Source: an uncultured SAR92 cluster bacterium (GTDB lineage: Bacteria; Pseudomonadota; Gammaproteobacteria; Pseudomonadales; Porticoccaceae). From it: a stretch of DNA of 64,000 nt. The translations under genes were made by a program, and so were the position numbers. The stretch lies in the NCBI GenBank assembly GCA_902527245.1, contig CABZOI010000002.1:124001-188000 (forward strand), given 5' to 3'. A model generated the notes under the pieces. The model did no database searches and had not been told where the DNA came from. It saw nothing but the letters and a program-made list of their open reading frames with translations. This document shows, in pieces, positions 16,023 through 23,851 of this stretch; the stretch's first letter is position 1, and every line of letters begins with the position of its first letter.

Positions 16023-17462
16023 ATGAACTTATTTTTAGCAACCTTACTCTTGATACTGTCGATTATTTTAGCTAGCAAGAGGGCTTCTAGAAAAATCCTG
16101 ATTTCAATTATATCTTTTTTATCTCAGCAAAGTTTTGCTTTGGTAAATATCATTATAGGTATTTGTCTTTTGGCTTTTGTTCTGATTCGGCCTTTTTGGT
16201 ACTTCTATAGTCAATATCTTATTTTATTTCTTCTAGGATTAATTTTTTTAATACATGGCCTATTTGTTTTTCGTTCTGATGAAAATGTTTATCTGGCCAT
16301 GATAAAGAAGGTACAGAAAAATTATTATATTTACTCTATTTCTGTAATTTTTGGGTTACTTATGATTTCGGTACTTTTGATTTTTCGGTCATACATTGGA
16401 CCATTCTCAGAAGTTAATAATTGTAATTCTGGTGATAACCTATCTATTGTTTGTGGATTAGAAAAGTCACCAGAAGATATTGTCATCACCCCGGATAATA
16501 AATATCTCATTATTTCTGGCTTTGGAGGAATTGCTCCTCTTCATGAGAGCAATGATCCAAGAGGAGGGGAGGGATCACTTTTTTTAATGGATGCTTATAC
16601 CAAGGCCAATAACTCTCTAAATATTCGATATGAGGACAATGTTTGGGGTGATGGCGTATGTGATCGTGATTCTGAAAGCAGTTTTAATCCTCATGGAATT
16701 GATTTAGTAAAACGGGATGATGGTAAATACCAGCTAGTTGTTGTAAATCATCTGCCTTTTGAGACTATTGAGATGTTTGAATTGCTCAAGACCGACATCG
16801 AAAGTTCAAATGAAGAAATAGTTCCAATCTGGGAGTTAGTTTGGAGAGGATGTGTAAGTGTGCCTGAGGAATATTATTTAAATGACGTCTCTCTTGCGCC
16901 CGATGGAAGTCTATTTACGACTCATATGCACTCAAAAACTATATCAATTTTAGAATTCTTATTTAAGAGCATAACAAAAGGTAAAACTGGTTTTGCCATG
17001 AGGTGGGATAAGGAATTTGGATTTAGCGAAATTTCAAATAGCCAGGGAGGTCAGCCAAATGGAATTGTTTATGATAACTTAACAGACATTCTGCATATAT
17101 CTTTAAATCTGTCAGATAAGATAATTTCAATTGACCTTCGTGAAAACAAAATTATCAACACTTTTTCCTTAAACTCGCCAGATAATTTGGTATTTGACGG
17201 TAAAAATTTATGGGTGACAAACTTTGAACATGAAATTCTGGACGCTTTGAGATGTGTTGACTCAGTTTGCCCTTTACCATTTAGAGTTACAAAATTAGAT
17301 GCGAAATCTTATAAAGTTCTGGAGAGCTGGATTTTTGCTGGCGAACCATTTGGCCTTCCCAGTGTTGCGGTTCCTATCTCTAATGAGTTGATTAGTGGTC
17401 AGATAGTTTTAGGATCTTTTATGTCTGATCGATTGGCTTATTTCAATGCGGACATAAAATAA
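16023..17462 (+). CDS. Membrane-anchored SMP-30/paraoxonase-like beta-propeller
   Basis: A 479-residue protein. The first ~125 residues form about four transmembrane helices (for example MNLFLATLLLILSIILAS and FSQYLILFLLG-type segments). The rest resembles a six-bladed propeller of the SMP-30/arylesterase group: SPEDIVITPDNKYLIISG, NPHGIDLVKRDDGKYQLVVVNH, NDVSLAPDGSLFTTHMHS, PNGIVYDNLTDILHIS and SPDNLVFDGKNLWVTNF, with Asn/Asp residues at places that bind calcium in paraoxonases. It might be a lactonase or arylesterase facing the periplasm. The fusion to a polytopic anchor is unusual. It ends at a strong terminator shared with the TonB receptor. Confidence 0.65.
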   Translation: MNLFLATLLLILSIILASKRASRKILISIISFLSQQSFALVNIIIGICLLAFVLIRPFWYFYSQYLILFLLGLIFLIHGLFVFRSDENVYLAMIKKVQKNYYIYSISVIFGLLMISVLLIFRSYIGPFSEVNNCNSGDNLSIVCGLEKSPEDIVITPDNKYLIISGFGGIAPLHESNDPRGGEGSLFLMDAYTKANNSLNIRYEDNVWGDGVCDRDSESSFNPHGIDLVKRDDGKYQLVVVNHLPFETIEMFELLKTDIESSNEEIVPIWELVWRGCVSVPEEYYLNDVSLAPDGSLFTTHMHSKTISILEFLFKSITKGKTGFAMRWDKEFGFSEISNSQGGQPNGIVYDNLTDILHISLNLSDKIISIDLRENKIINTFSLNSPDNLVFDGKNLWVTNFEHEILDALRCVDSVCPLPFRVTKLDAKSYKVLESWIFAGEPFGLPSVAVPISNELISGQIVLGSFMSDRLAYFNADIK

Positions 17463-17490
17463 AAAAGGCGGCCTACGCCGCCTTTTTAAA
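17461..17490. terminator. Bidirectional intrinsic terminator
   Basis: Stem GGCGGC (17467-17472) / GCCGCC (17477-17482) with loop CTAC, flanked by A6 and T5. It overlaps the stop codon of the propeller gene and also ends the convergent TonB receptor transcript. Confidence 0.9.
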
Positions 17491-17500
17491 AAGAACGACC

Positions 17501-20002
17501 TTATAAGTTCATCTTAAATGTTACACCATAAGTGCTTGGAGCACTTGGATATCCAGAGAAACTTCCGGGAGCCGCCGTTGTTGGAAACGCGCTATATAAC
17601 GTCTCATGATCGGTAATATTTCTTCCCCAAAACATGATACTCCAGTTGTCTGCATTAAATCCAAGACTCGCATTGACGTTTTTAAATCCTCGTTCGGCAA
17701 TAGAGACAGGAATTAAATCTGCCAAATTCGTATCTTCTTCATAAACATATTCAAGCCGTGCAAATCCGTCCAATACTCCTCCTAAATTGAAGGAGTAGAC
17801 GATGTTCGCATTAGCGCTTAGGTCATGGATTCCAGCTGGATTAAGTCCTGACAAATCAACATAAGGTTGACCCGCTGGGCACTGATATTCAGGCTCGGCA
17901 AGCCCTGTTGTATCACATGTGCCTTTCTCAAATGAGTCATATACCGCATCGAGTTGCATTGCCGAGACCCGCAACATTAAATTCTCAGACAACGCTAGCA
18001 TACTATCGAGCTCAACACCTTTATGACTTTCCTTTCCAGCATTTACTAAATTAAAGCCTGTGCCAGAGAACGCATTTGACTGAAAGCCTTCGATGTTTTG
18101 ATCGAAGTATGCAAGGTTAATATAACCATTATCGAATGTGGTTTTTAAGCCGATTTCGTAGTTAGTCGCGTCTTCAGGATCTGCGGCTCTCACATCTCTT
18201 GCGTCAACAGTCATATTCACCGAGGTTGCTTTGAAGCCGGATGAATGTGTCGCATAAATTGATGTATTATCTGACATTGCATAAGCAAGGCTTAACGTAT
18301 GCGTTACATCATCTGAGTCAAACTTTCCATCCTCGTCGGCATTCGGATAATTTCTAAATGCTGGGAAGAACTGAAGACCAGACAAAGCGCCAAGGCCAGC
18401 TGCCTCTAATGGTAACGCTGCAAAAGCATCTATTATGGTAATGTCTCCTGAGACGTCCTTAGAATCATCTGAGTATGCAAGGCCAAGCGTCGCAGTCAAG
18501 GAGTCGTTGATTCTGTACTCCATCTGTCCAAAAAATGACATAGCTGTATTATCCATCTTCCACACTGAACTAGGCATGCCTGTTCCCGGAATATAGAAGA
18601 CATCAGTACATGCTACTCCATTTACCACGCAGACACCAAATGCCGCGCCTACGTACGCTAATCCAGAACCACCAACAGGACCGAGTGCATCAGCGACCGC
18701 TTGCTCCGCGAAAGCTTGAGCTCCCGCAGGAGGAAGTCCCGCCGCAAGATATCCCTCTATCGCTGCAGCAGCAATGGCTTGTGATAATCCAAGGGTGACT
18801 AAGGTATCAGAGTAAGTATACGTCTGAGTTCCATAAGTCACGTTTCTGAATGAATCGATATCTTCTTGTTGATAATATGCACCGACCATCCAGTCCAGGT
18901 TTGAATTAATATCATTTGAGCTGATTCGAATTTCTTGAGAGAAAGTATCAAATTCGTAGTCTTGTCTTTGGTCTGAGATTATATCAGCGGCTGAAAAGTC
19001 AGCATCAAGATTGGTGATCGATGTTTGATTTCGCTTCGATGTGATAGATGTTATGTCTACATTATCCAAGCTCCAATCAACCTGCACAGAAATACCTTTA
19101 CCAACTAACTCATTTGCAGGCCTGCTCTCGCCGTTGGTGCCGTAGTTCTGATATGCAATTCGCCCCCAAGGATCAATGGGAGCATAACCGTAGCCATTTG
19201 CAGCAGCAAGGGCAGCTGTGATCTGAGAAGTCGCTCCATCAACTAGCGAGGAAGCAATACAACATACCTCCTCAATTTGATTATAGTCAGCAATCATTCG
19301 GATACTTAAATCCTCTGAAGGCTCTATCAGCAACTGCCCTCGGATTGCGGACCGATCGCGGTCATTATATTTAGTGTTATCCACTAGGTTAGTTGAGTAA
19401 CCATCATTTTTATTACTGCTCGCTGAAATACGGAATGATGTCGTATCCGTGATTCCGCCTGTCACTGTACCCTTCATTATTGATGAGCCATACGTACCCA
19501 CAGTTGCTTCAATTGATCCACCAAATTCTTGCTCAGGAAGTTTTGTGGTTATACTAATCACTCCCGCGGACGCATTTTTACCAAATAGGGTTGTCTGCGG
19601 TCCGGCAAGCACCTCAACGCGCTCAAGTGTGGGTAAATCTGCCATTGCAGAGGCCGATCTTGATCTGTAAACGCCATCTATATACACACCAACCGAACCT
19701 TCAATACCCGGATTATTCGCACCATTACCAAAACCTCTAATTATGAAGTTTGTCTCTGTAGTCTTCTGCAACTGAGTCATTCTTAGCGATGGAACAGCGG
19801 ATTGTAAATCAAGTAGATCCACTATCGCAGATTGCTCAATCTGCTCAGCGCTCGTGACGGTTACAGACATTGGAATATCTTGCAATGTCTGTTCTTTCTT
19901 GTTCGCAGTGACAATAATCTCATCGATTTGAGCTGTCGTAACGCTCGAAAGAGCTAAACTACTCATTCCCACAGCAAACATTTTGCCTAGCTTAAAGTTC
20001 AT
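17501..20002 (-). CDS. TonB-dependent outer-membrane receptor
   Basis: An 833-residue receptor. A signal peptide (KMFAVGMSSLALSSVTTAQ) is followed by a TonB-box-like IDEIIVTANKKEQTLQDIPM, a plug domain (FIIRGFGNGANNPG, VEVLAGPQTTLFGKNASAG) and a ~22-strand barrel that ends in YGVTFKMNL with a terminal aromatic-free strand. It resembles the large group of marine receptors with no siderophore signature. A loop-rich insertion (VTLGLSQAIAAAAIEGYLAAG) has an unusual Ala/Gly composition. It lies 158 bases downstream of alkB on the same strand, so hydrocarbon or lipid uptake is a reasonable guess. A ribosome binding site GGGG precedes the ATG. Confidence 0.9.
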   Translation of the reverse strand: MNFKLGKMFAVGMSSLALSSVTTAQIDEIIVTANKKEQTLQDIPMSVTVTSAEQIEQSAIVDLLDLQSAVPSLRMTQLQKTTETNFIIRGFGNGANNPGIEGSVGVYIDGVYRSRSASAMADLPTLERVEVLAGPQTTLFGKNASAGVISITTKLPEQEFGGSIEATVGTYGSSIMKGTVTGGITDTTSFRISASSNKNDGYSTNLVDNTKYNDRDRSAIRGQLLIEPSEDLSIRMIADYNQIEEVCCIASSLVDGATSQITAALAAANGYGYAPIDPWGRIAYQNYGTNGESRPANELVGKGISVQVDWSLDNVDITSITSKRNQTSITNLDADFSAADIISDQRQDYEFDTFSQEIRISSNDINSNLDWMVGAYYQQEDIDSFRNVTYGTQTYTYSDTLVTLGLSQAIAAAAIEGYLAAGLPPAGAQAFAEQAVADALGPVGGSGLAYVGAAFGVCVVNGVACTDVFYIPGTGMPSSVWKMDNTAMSFFGQMEYRINDSLTATLGLAYSDDSKDVSGDITIIDAFAALPLEAAGLGALSGLQFFPAFRNYPNADEDGKFDSDDVTHTLSLAYAMSDNTSIYATHSSGFKATSVNMTVDARDVRAADPEDATNYEIGLKTTFDNGYINLAYFDQNIEGFQSNAFSGTGFNLVNAGKESHKGVELDSMLALSENLMLRVSAMQLDAVYDSFEKGTCDTTGLAEPEYQCPAGQPYVDLSGLNPAGIHDLSANANIVYSFNLGGVLDGFARLEYVYEEDTNLADLIPVSIAERGFKNVNASLGFNADNWSIMFWGRNITDHETLYSAFPTTAAPGSFSGYPSAPSTYGVTFKMNL

Positions 20003-20038
20003 TTGTTTTCCCCTAAGTAAAAGATTTGTTTATCTTTT

Positions 20039-20057
20039 GCACTCGAAACTTGAGTGC
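20039..20057. promoter_or_regulatory. Inverted repeat upstream of the TonB receptor
   Basis: GCACTC (20039-20044) and GAGTGC (20052-20057) are perfect inverted arms around GAAACTT; one more near pair extends the stem. It sits about 37 bases before the receptor start, between alkB and the receptor, with no T run. It could be an operator or a 5' UTR hairpin that sets receptor expression relative to alkB. Confidence 0.4.
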
Positions 20058-20160
20058 TATCTCTGCATTATAACGGTAAAAGTATGAAAATCTATCACAA
20101 GTTCAATTATTTACAGTCGATTTATTAAAAGTTTTTTAGGCGTTGAATGAATTGATGAGT

Positions 20161-21333
20161 CTAATTATATTTAGCGATTATGGCATTCCGTTTGTTTGGA
20201 CAAATATTTACCTTGGATAGATCACCATTAATGTGAGGTAAAGATAACAATCTGCGGTCCATGATTTTGAACCAAAGCTTTGGAATATAAGCGCAGAGGT
20301 ACATGCCAAAATAGCCATTGGGTAATTCGGGTATGTCATCAAAATTCCTCAAGCTTTGATAGCGCCGAGCGGGATATGCATGGTGATCTGAGTGTCTCTC
20401 GAGATGGAATAACACAATATTACTTAGCACATAGTTTGTATTCCAGGAATGATGTGGTTTACATCTCTCATATCTGCCGTTGCTTTTTTTTGCTCTTAAT
20501 AAGCCATAGTGTTCGATATAATTAGCGGAGGTCAGTTGAAGCCAGGCCCATATGTTATGGATTGCTAAAAATGCTATCAATTGAACGCCAAAAATTAGCA
20601 CTAGGCTCCCCTGGAGTAGTAATGATAAAGCATAAGACTGAATGATCTGATTTTGAAAACTTAGCGCAGGCTTTTTCAATTTCTCTAATCGTTTGGTCTC
20701 TATCTGCCAGGCTCGGTTAAAAGTTTCAGGAATTTCACGAACAGCAAAACTATAAATAGACTCTCCCATTCTAGAACTTGCAGGATCTTCAGGCGTTGAT
20801 ACTTTCACGTGATGTCCTGAATTATGCTCTACCGTAAAATGTCCATAAGCAGGAACCGCTAACACTATTTTCGCAAGGAGTTGTTCTATCCATGTGTTTT
20901 TGTGACCAAGTTCATGAGCAGTATTGATTCCTATGCCACTATATCCCCCAGCCATAATTGCTACCAGGAAAATGGCAGTAAATGACAGCGTATGGGTTCC
21001 GACAAGCCATGCACACGCGATCAAGACTATGAAATGCATGGGAACAGTTAGAAATGTTAAGTAACGATAATACTTATCTTCTTCAAGGAGAGGGACAATT
21101 TCTTCCGGTGGATTGCTTGAATCAGTGCCTATCATCCAGTCCAAAAGCGGGATGATCACATAACTCACAATAAGTGGAACAACAAAAATTGCCTCTTGAC
21201 CAGTCCTCAGATACACAGATATAAAATATAGAGGAAGTAGCGGAAAGAAAACAGATGCAAGCCAAAGAGTGCGCTTCTTGTCCTTGTACTGAATAAGGCC
21301 TTTTTTCTCATGATAAATTGAATATAGCTTCAT
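20161..21333 (-). CDS. alkB: Alkane 1-monooxygenase AlkB
   Basis: A 390-residue integral-membrane non-haem diiron hydroxylase that oxidises the terminal carbon of n-alkanes using rubredoxin. It has about six hydrophobic helices and all AlkB histidine clusters: HELGHK, EHNSGHH, LERHSDHHAYPARRYQ, and the HYG motif in NYIEHYGLLR. These distinguish it from fatty-acid desaturases. The codon at 21336 is GTG; the next codon, ATG at 21333, is my preferred start. The upstream serine hydrolase stops 3-6 bases before, so the two are translationally coupled. No rubredoxin or rubredoxin reductase gene is in the window, so electron donors must be encoded elsewhere. Confidence 0.93.
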   Translation of the reverse strand: MKLYSIYHEKKGLIQYKDKKRTLWLASVFFPLLPLYFISVYLRTGQEAIFVVPLIVSYVIIPLLDWMIGTDSSNPPEEIVPLLEEDKYYRYLTFLTVPMHFIVLIACAWLVGTHTLSFTAIFLVAIMAGGYSGIGINTAHELGHKNTWIEQLLAKIVLAVPAYGHFTVEHNSGHHVKVSTPEDPASSRMGESIYSFAVREIPETFNRAWQIETKRLEKLKKPALSFQNQIIQSYALSLLLQGSLVLIFGVQLIAFLAIHNIWAWLQLTSANYIEHYGLLRAKKSNGRYERCKPHHSWNTNYVLSNIVLFHLERHSDHHAYPARRYQSLRNFDDIPELPNGYFGMYLCAYIPKLWFKIMDRRLLSLPHINGDLSKVNICPNKRNAIIAKYN

Positions 21334-21339
21334 CACATT

Positions 21340-22491
21340 TTAATCTGTTATTGCCTCAACAATAGGCTCTAAAAAGGACGAATGAGACCAGCTCAAAGGG
21401 GCAACAGTGAAATGGTAGTTTCCCCCTGTCCTAATTGAACTCGTTCCTACTTTAGTATAGGTGCTATTTCTTACCACTACCAGATCCAATTCCGGAAAAA
21501 CATAAATATTATTTGTATGCAATCCCGCGGCAAAAAAATAACCAGCACTCTGATTGACCCACCATTGGAGTGCATAACCTTGATTATTAGTGTTACTAGG
21601 AACTCTGGTCGATACATCAATCCAACTTTCAGAAATTAGCTGTTCATCATTCCATTTACCATTTCTTGCAAACAAAAGTCCGAACCTAGCAAAGTCTCTA
21701 GTTGTACTATCAATACAACAATATGTCATGGCATGTCCTCGCTCATCGGTCCACCAATCTGCTTGCATACCGATTTTTGAAAATAGCTCTTTATCAGCAA
21801 AATCTAAAACATTTTGACCTGTTGATTCTTCCAGTATGCCTGCCAAAAGCATTGAATCAGCGTTTGAGTATGACCAATTCTGACTTCGAGGTGGTGATTC
21901 ACTTGTTCTGGCAAGAGCGAAAGCAAGCTGATCGCCATTAATTCCTCCTGAGTATATATTCGCATCACCCCCTGGCCCAGCACTCAAACCTGATCTCATC
22001 TCAAGGATAGATCTAATTGTTATCTCGGTCTTGCCTGTTCCTACCCACTCAGGTAGATAGGTTTCAGCAGACTCATCGATTGAATTTATGTAACCTTTAT
22101 CTAATGCGATTCCGATCAGTGCGCTAGCGAAAGATTTTCCTGTTGACCAACTTGTTGCCGAACTATATTGAGATTTATCGTCCGAATACCTTTCACCAAT
22201 AATTACACCATGTCTTACTATCACGACGCCTTGCGTATTTTTATTATCTCTAAAGGCATAATCCAAGGCCTCATTTACGCCCACGGACATTACATTTGCA
22301 ACCTCGGGATCCTCGACATCCCAGTCTAAATCCGGAAATTTAGTGACACCGACAGAGGGTTGAGGAGGAGTAACTGGCTCCGGCGGTACTGGATTTGATG
22401 TGTTGCCGCCTCCGCCACCACAAGAGGACAAAACGAGTGCCAAAAAGCAGCTAACAAGGCTTTTCAAATAGTGTATTTTGGTGTTCGACAT
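21340..22491 (-). CDS. Serine hydrolase lipoprotein, class C beta-lactamase fold
   Basis: A 383-residue lipoprotein: signal ending in VLSSCGGGGG, then a Pro-rich linker (NPVPPEPVTPPQPS), then the hydrolase domain. The active-site SxxK is in WSTGKSFASALIG, the YxN motif in NWSYSNADSMLLAG, and a C-terminal AAGLHTNNIYVFP stands in the third-motif position. It is directly upstream of alkB with 3-6 bases between them and probably in the same transcript. A role in cleaving esters that yield alkyl substrates, or in envelope maintenance during growth on hydrocarbons, is only inference. A paralogue without a Gly-rich linker is at 3607-4830. Confidence 0.82.
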   Translation of the reverse strand: MSNTKIHYLKSLVSCFLALVLSSCGGGGGNTSNPVPPEPVTPPQPSVGVTKFPDLDWDVEDPEVANVMSVGVNEALDYAFRDNKNTQGVVIVRHGVIIGERYSDDKSQYSSATSWSTGKSFASALIGIALDKGYINSIDESAETYLPEWVGTGKTEITIRSILEMRSGLSAGPGGDANIYSGGINGDQLAFALARTSESPPRSQNWSYSNADSMLLAGILEESTGQNVLDFADKELFSKIGMQADWWTDERGHAMTYCCIDSTTRDFARFGLLFARNGKWNDEQLISESWIDVSTRVPSNTNNQGYALQWWVNQSAGYFFAAGLHTNNIYVFPELDLVVVRNSTYTKVGTSSIRTGGNYHFTVAPLSWSHSSFLEPIVEAITD

Positions 22492-22499
22492 AACGTTAA

Positions 22500-22511
22500 T
22501 AAGTATACTTA
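22500..22511. promoter_or_regulatory. Perfect 12-bp palindrome near the alkB-operon start
   Basis: TAAGTATACTTA lies 9 bases upstream of the serine hydrolase start codon, in the divergent region shared with the DUF2805 gene at 22596. Its position fits an operator, but a short AT-rich palindrome can occur by chance. Confidence 0.25.
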
Positions 22512-22595
22512 AAGTTGGGCAAAAACTCCTTTTGATACGACTAATTTTTTTTTTCGTACTTATAAGCTAACTTACGGTTTATTTGGTTCCGCATA

Positions 22596-22844
22596 ATGCT
22601 ATCAGAAGTTGATGTTTCTAGGATAATAGAAATGGCGTGGGAGGATCGAACTCCATTCGAGGCAATCCATCACAATTTTGGAGTGTCTGAATCCGAAGTA
22701 ATAAACTTAATGCAACTGAATCTAAAAAAATCTTCGTTTAAATTATGGCGAAAAAGGGTTTCGGGAAGGAAAACCAAACATGAACAACTCAGAGACAAAA
22801 GTGTGATGAGAGCATACTGCCCGACTCAATACAAACAAAGGTGA
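22596..22844 (+). CDS. DUF2805 (TIGR03643) family protein
   Basis: An 82-residue protein that matches the conserved DUF2805 pattern almost throughout: DVSRIIEMAWEDRTPFEAI, FGVSESEVINLMQ, and SSFKLWRKRVSGRKTKH. The N-terminal two-thirds looks like a helix-turn-helix; the conserved basic stretch could contact nucleic acid. The function is unknown in all organisms I know of. It ends 4 bases before the CIA30 gene, with the AGGTGA overlapping its stop serving as the next ribosome binding site, so the two are probably co-transcribed. Confidence 0.85.
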   Translation: MLSEVDVSRIIEMAWEDRTPFEAIHHNFGVSESEVINLMQLNLKKSSFKLWRKRVSGRKTKHEQLRDKSVMRAYCPTQYKQR

Positions 22845-22848
22845 AAGT

Positions 22849-23427
22849 ATGACAAACAGATGTATAAAAAAGATATGTATGTACACCGCAGTACTTATTG
22901 TAGGGATATCACAAATGACGTTTTCTAATTCAAATGAGTTAATAATGCTAGATGATTTTGATCCATCACCGAAAGTTGAATGGAATTTTGTCGCAGACAG
23001 TGTAATGGGTGGCGTTTCTTCTGGTGAGATCCTTCTCGGCAGCGATGGTAGCGAAACATTTGCAAGTATGATTGGGAATGTTAGTACTGAGAATAATGGA
23101 GGTTTTATCCAGTTTAGGAGCAATTTAGACGAAAGGTTGGATAAAGAAATTAAAGGAGTCTATCTGAAAGTTAAAGGTAACGGAGAAAAGTACTACATAC
23201 ATTTGAGAACACGAGGAACGATGCTTCCATGGCAATACTATCAAAGCGCATTTTTAACTCAAAATGGCTGGGCTGAGATTTTCCTGCCTTTAGATTCCTT
23301 CATGCCCTCGGGCTCTTGGTTGAGCAAGGGAGTGAACCCTACTTCTATTCGGAGCATTGGGGTTGTTGCATATGGACGAGACCATGTTGCGGATATACAA
23401 GTTACAGAAATTGGATTCTATCTATAA
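22849..23427 (+). CDS. CIA30 family protein, exported
   Basis: A 192-residue protein with a signal peptide (KICMYTAVLIVGISQMTFS) and a CIA30 (complex I intermediate-associated protein 30) domain. The diagnostic stretches are LDDFDPSPKVEWNFVADSVM, GGVSSGEI, ENNGGFIQFRSNL, and DSFMPSGSW. The fold is a carbohydrate-binding-module-like beta sandwich. In eukaryotes CIA30 helps assemble respiratory complex I; bacterial members are exported and have no demonstrated role. The ATG follows AGGTGAAAGT, which overlaps the DUF2805 stop. Convergent with DUF1244. Confidence 0.85.
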   Translation: MTNRCIKKICMYTAVLIVGISQMTFSNSNELIMLDDFDPSPKVEWNFVADSVMGGVSSGEILLGSDGSETFASMIGNVSTENNGGFIQFRSNLDERLDKEIKGVYLKVKGNGEKYYIHLRTRGTMLPWQYYQSAFLTQNGWAEIFLPLDSFMPSGSWLSKGVNPTSIRSIGVVAYGRDHVADIQVTEIGFYL

Positions 23428-23434
23428 AATAGAA

Positions 23435-23707
23435 TTACTTCTTAAGTGAGGAGCGATTAATTGGAGTTTGGTAATGCTGCTTCCAATCTGCATAAGGCAT
23501 TTTGTAAACAAGCTCCTTTGCCTCATCGATCGATAGATTTAAATCAACATCCGCGGCGGCGGTCGCGTACCATTTGCTGAGGCAATTTCTACAGAAGCCG
23601 GCTAGGTTCATTAAATCAATATTTTGAACATCTTTTCTACTATCAAGATGGGATAGAAGTCTTCTGAAAGCCGCCGCCTCTGCTCTGATTTGTTTTTCTT
23701 CACTCAT
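23435..23707 (-). CDS. DUF1244 family protein
   Basis: A 90-residue cytosolic protein with the DUF1244 pattern: AAAFRRLLSHLDSRKDVQNI, DLMNLAGFCRNCLSKWY and AKELVYKMPYADWK. Members are compact all-helical proteins widespread in Proteobacteria, with a conserved CRNC pair. The function is unknown. Single gene with 7 bases to the convergent CIA30 stop. Confidence 0.88.
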   Translation of the reverse strand: MSEEKQIRAEAAAFRRLLSHLDSRKDVQNIDLMNLAGFCRNCLSKWYATAAADVDLNLSIDEAKELVYKMPYADWKQHYQTPINRSSLKK

Positions 23708-23851
23708 AGTAGTTTACTCCGAAGTCATAAGCGTTGATAATTAGGACAGTCCAAGTTTATCAGATTCAAATCGTAGAAACTTCGTGCAAGTGCGCTTTGA
23801 TAATCTGTTGTATAACTCAAAAGTTAGCACTTAATAGAAAATGATCAAAAT

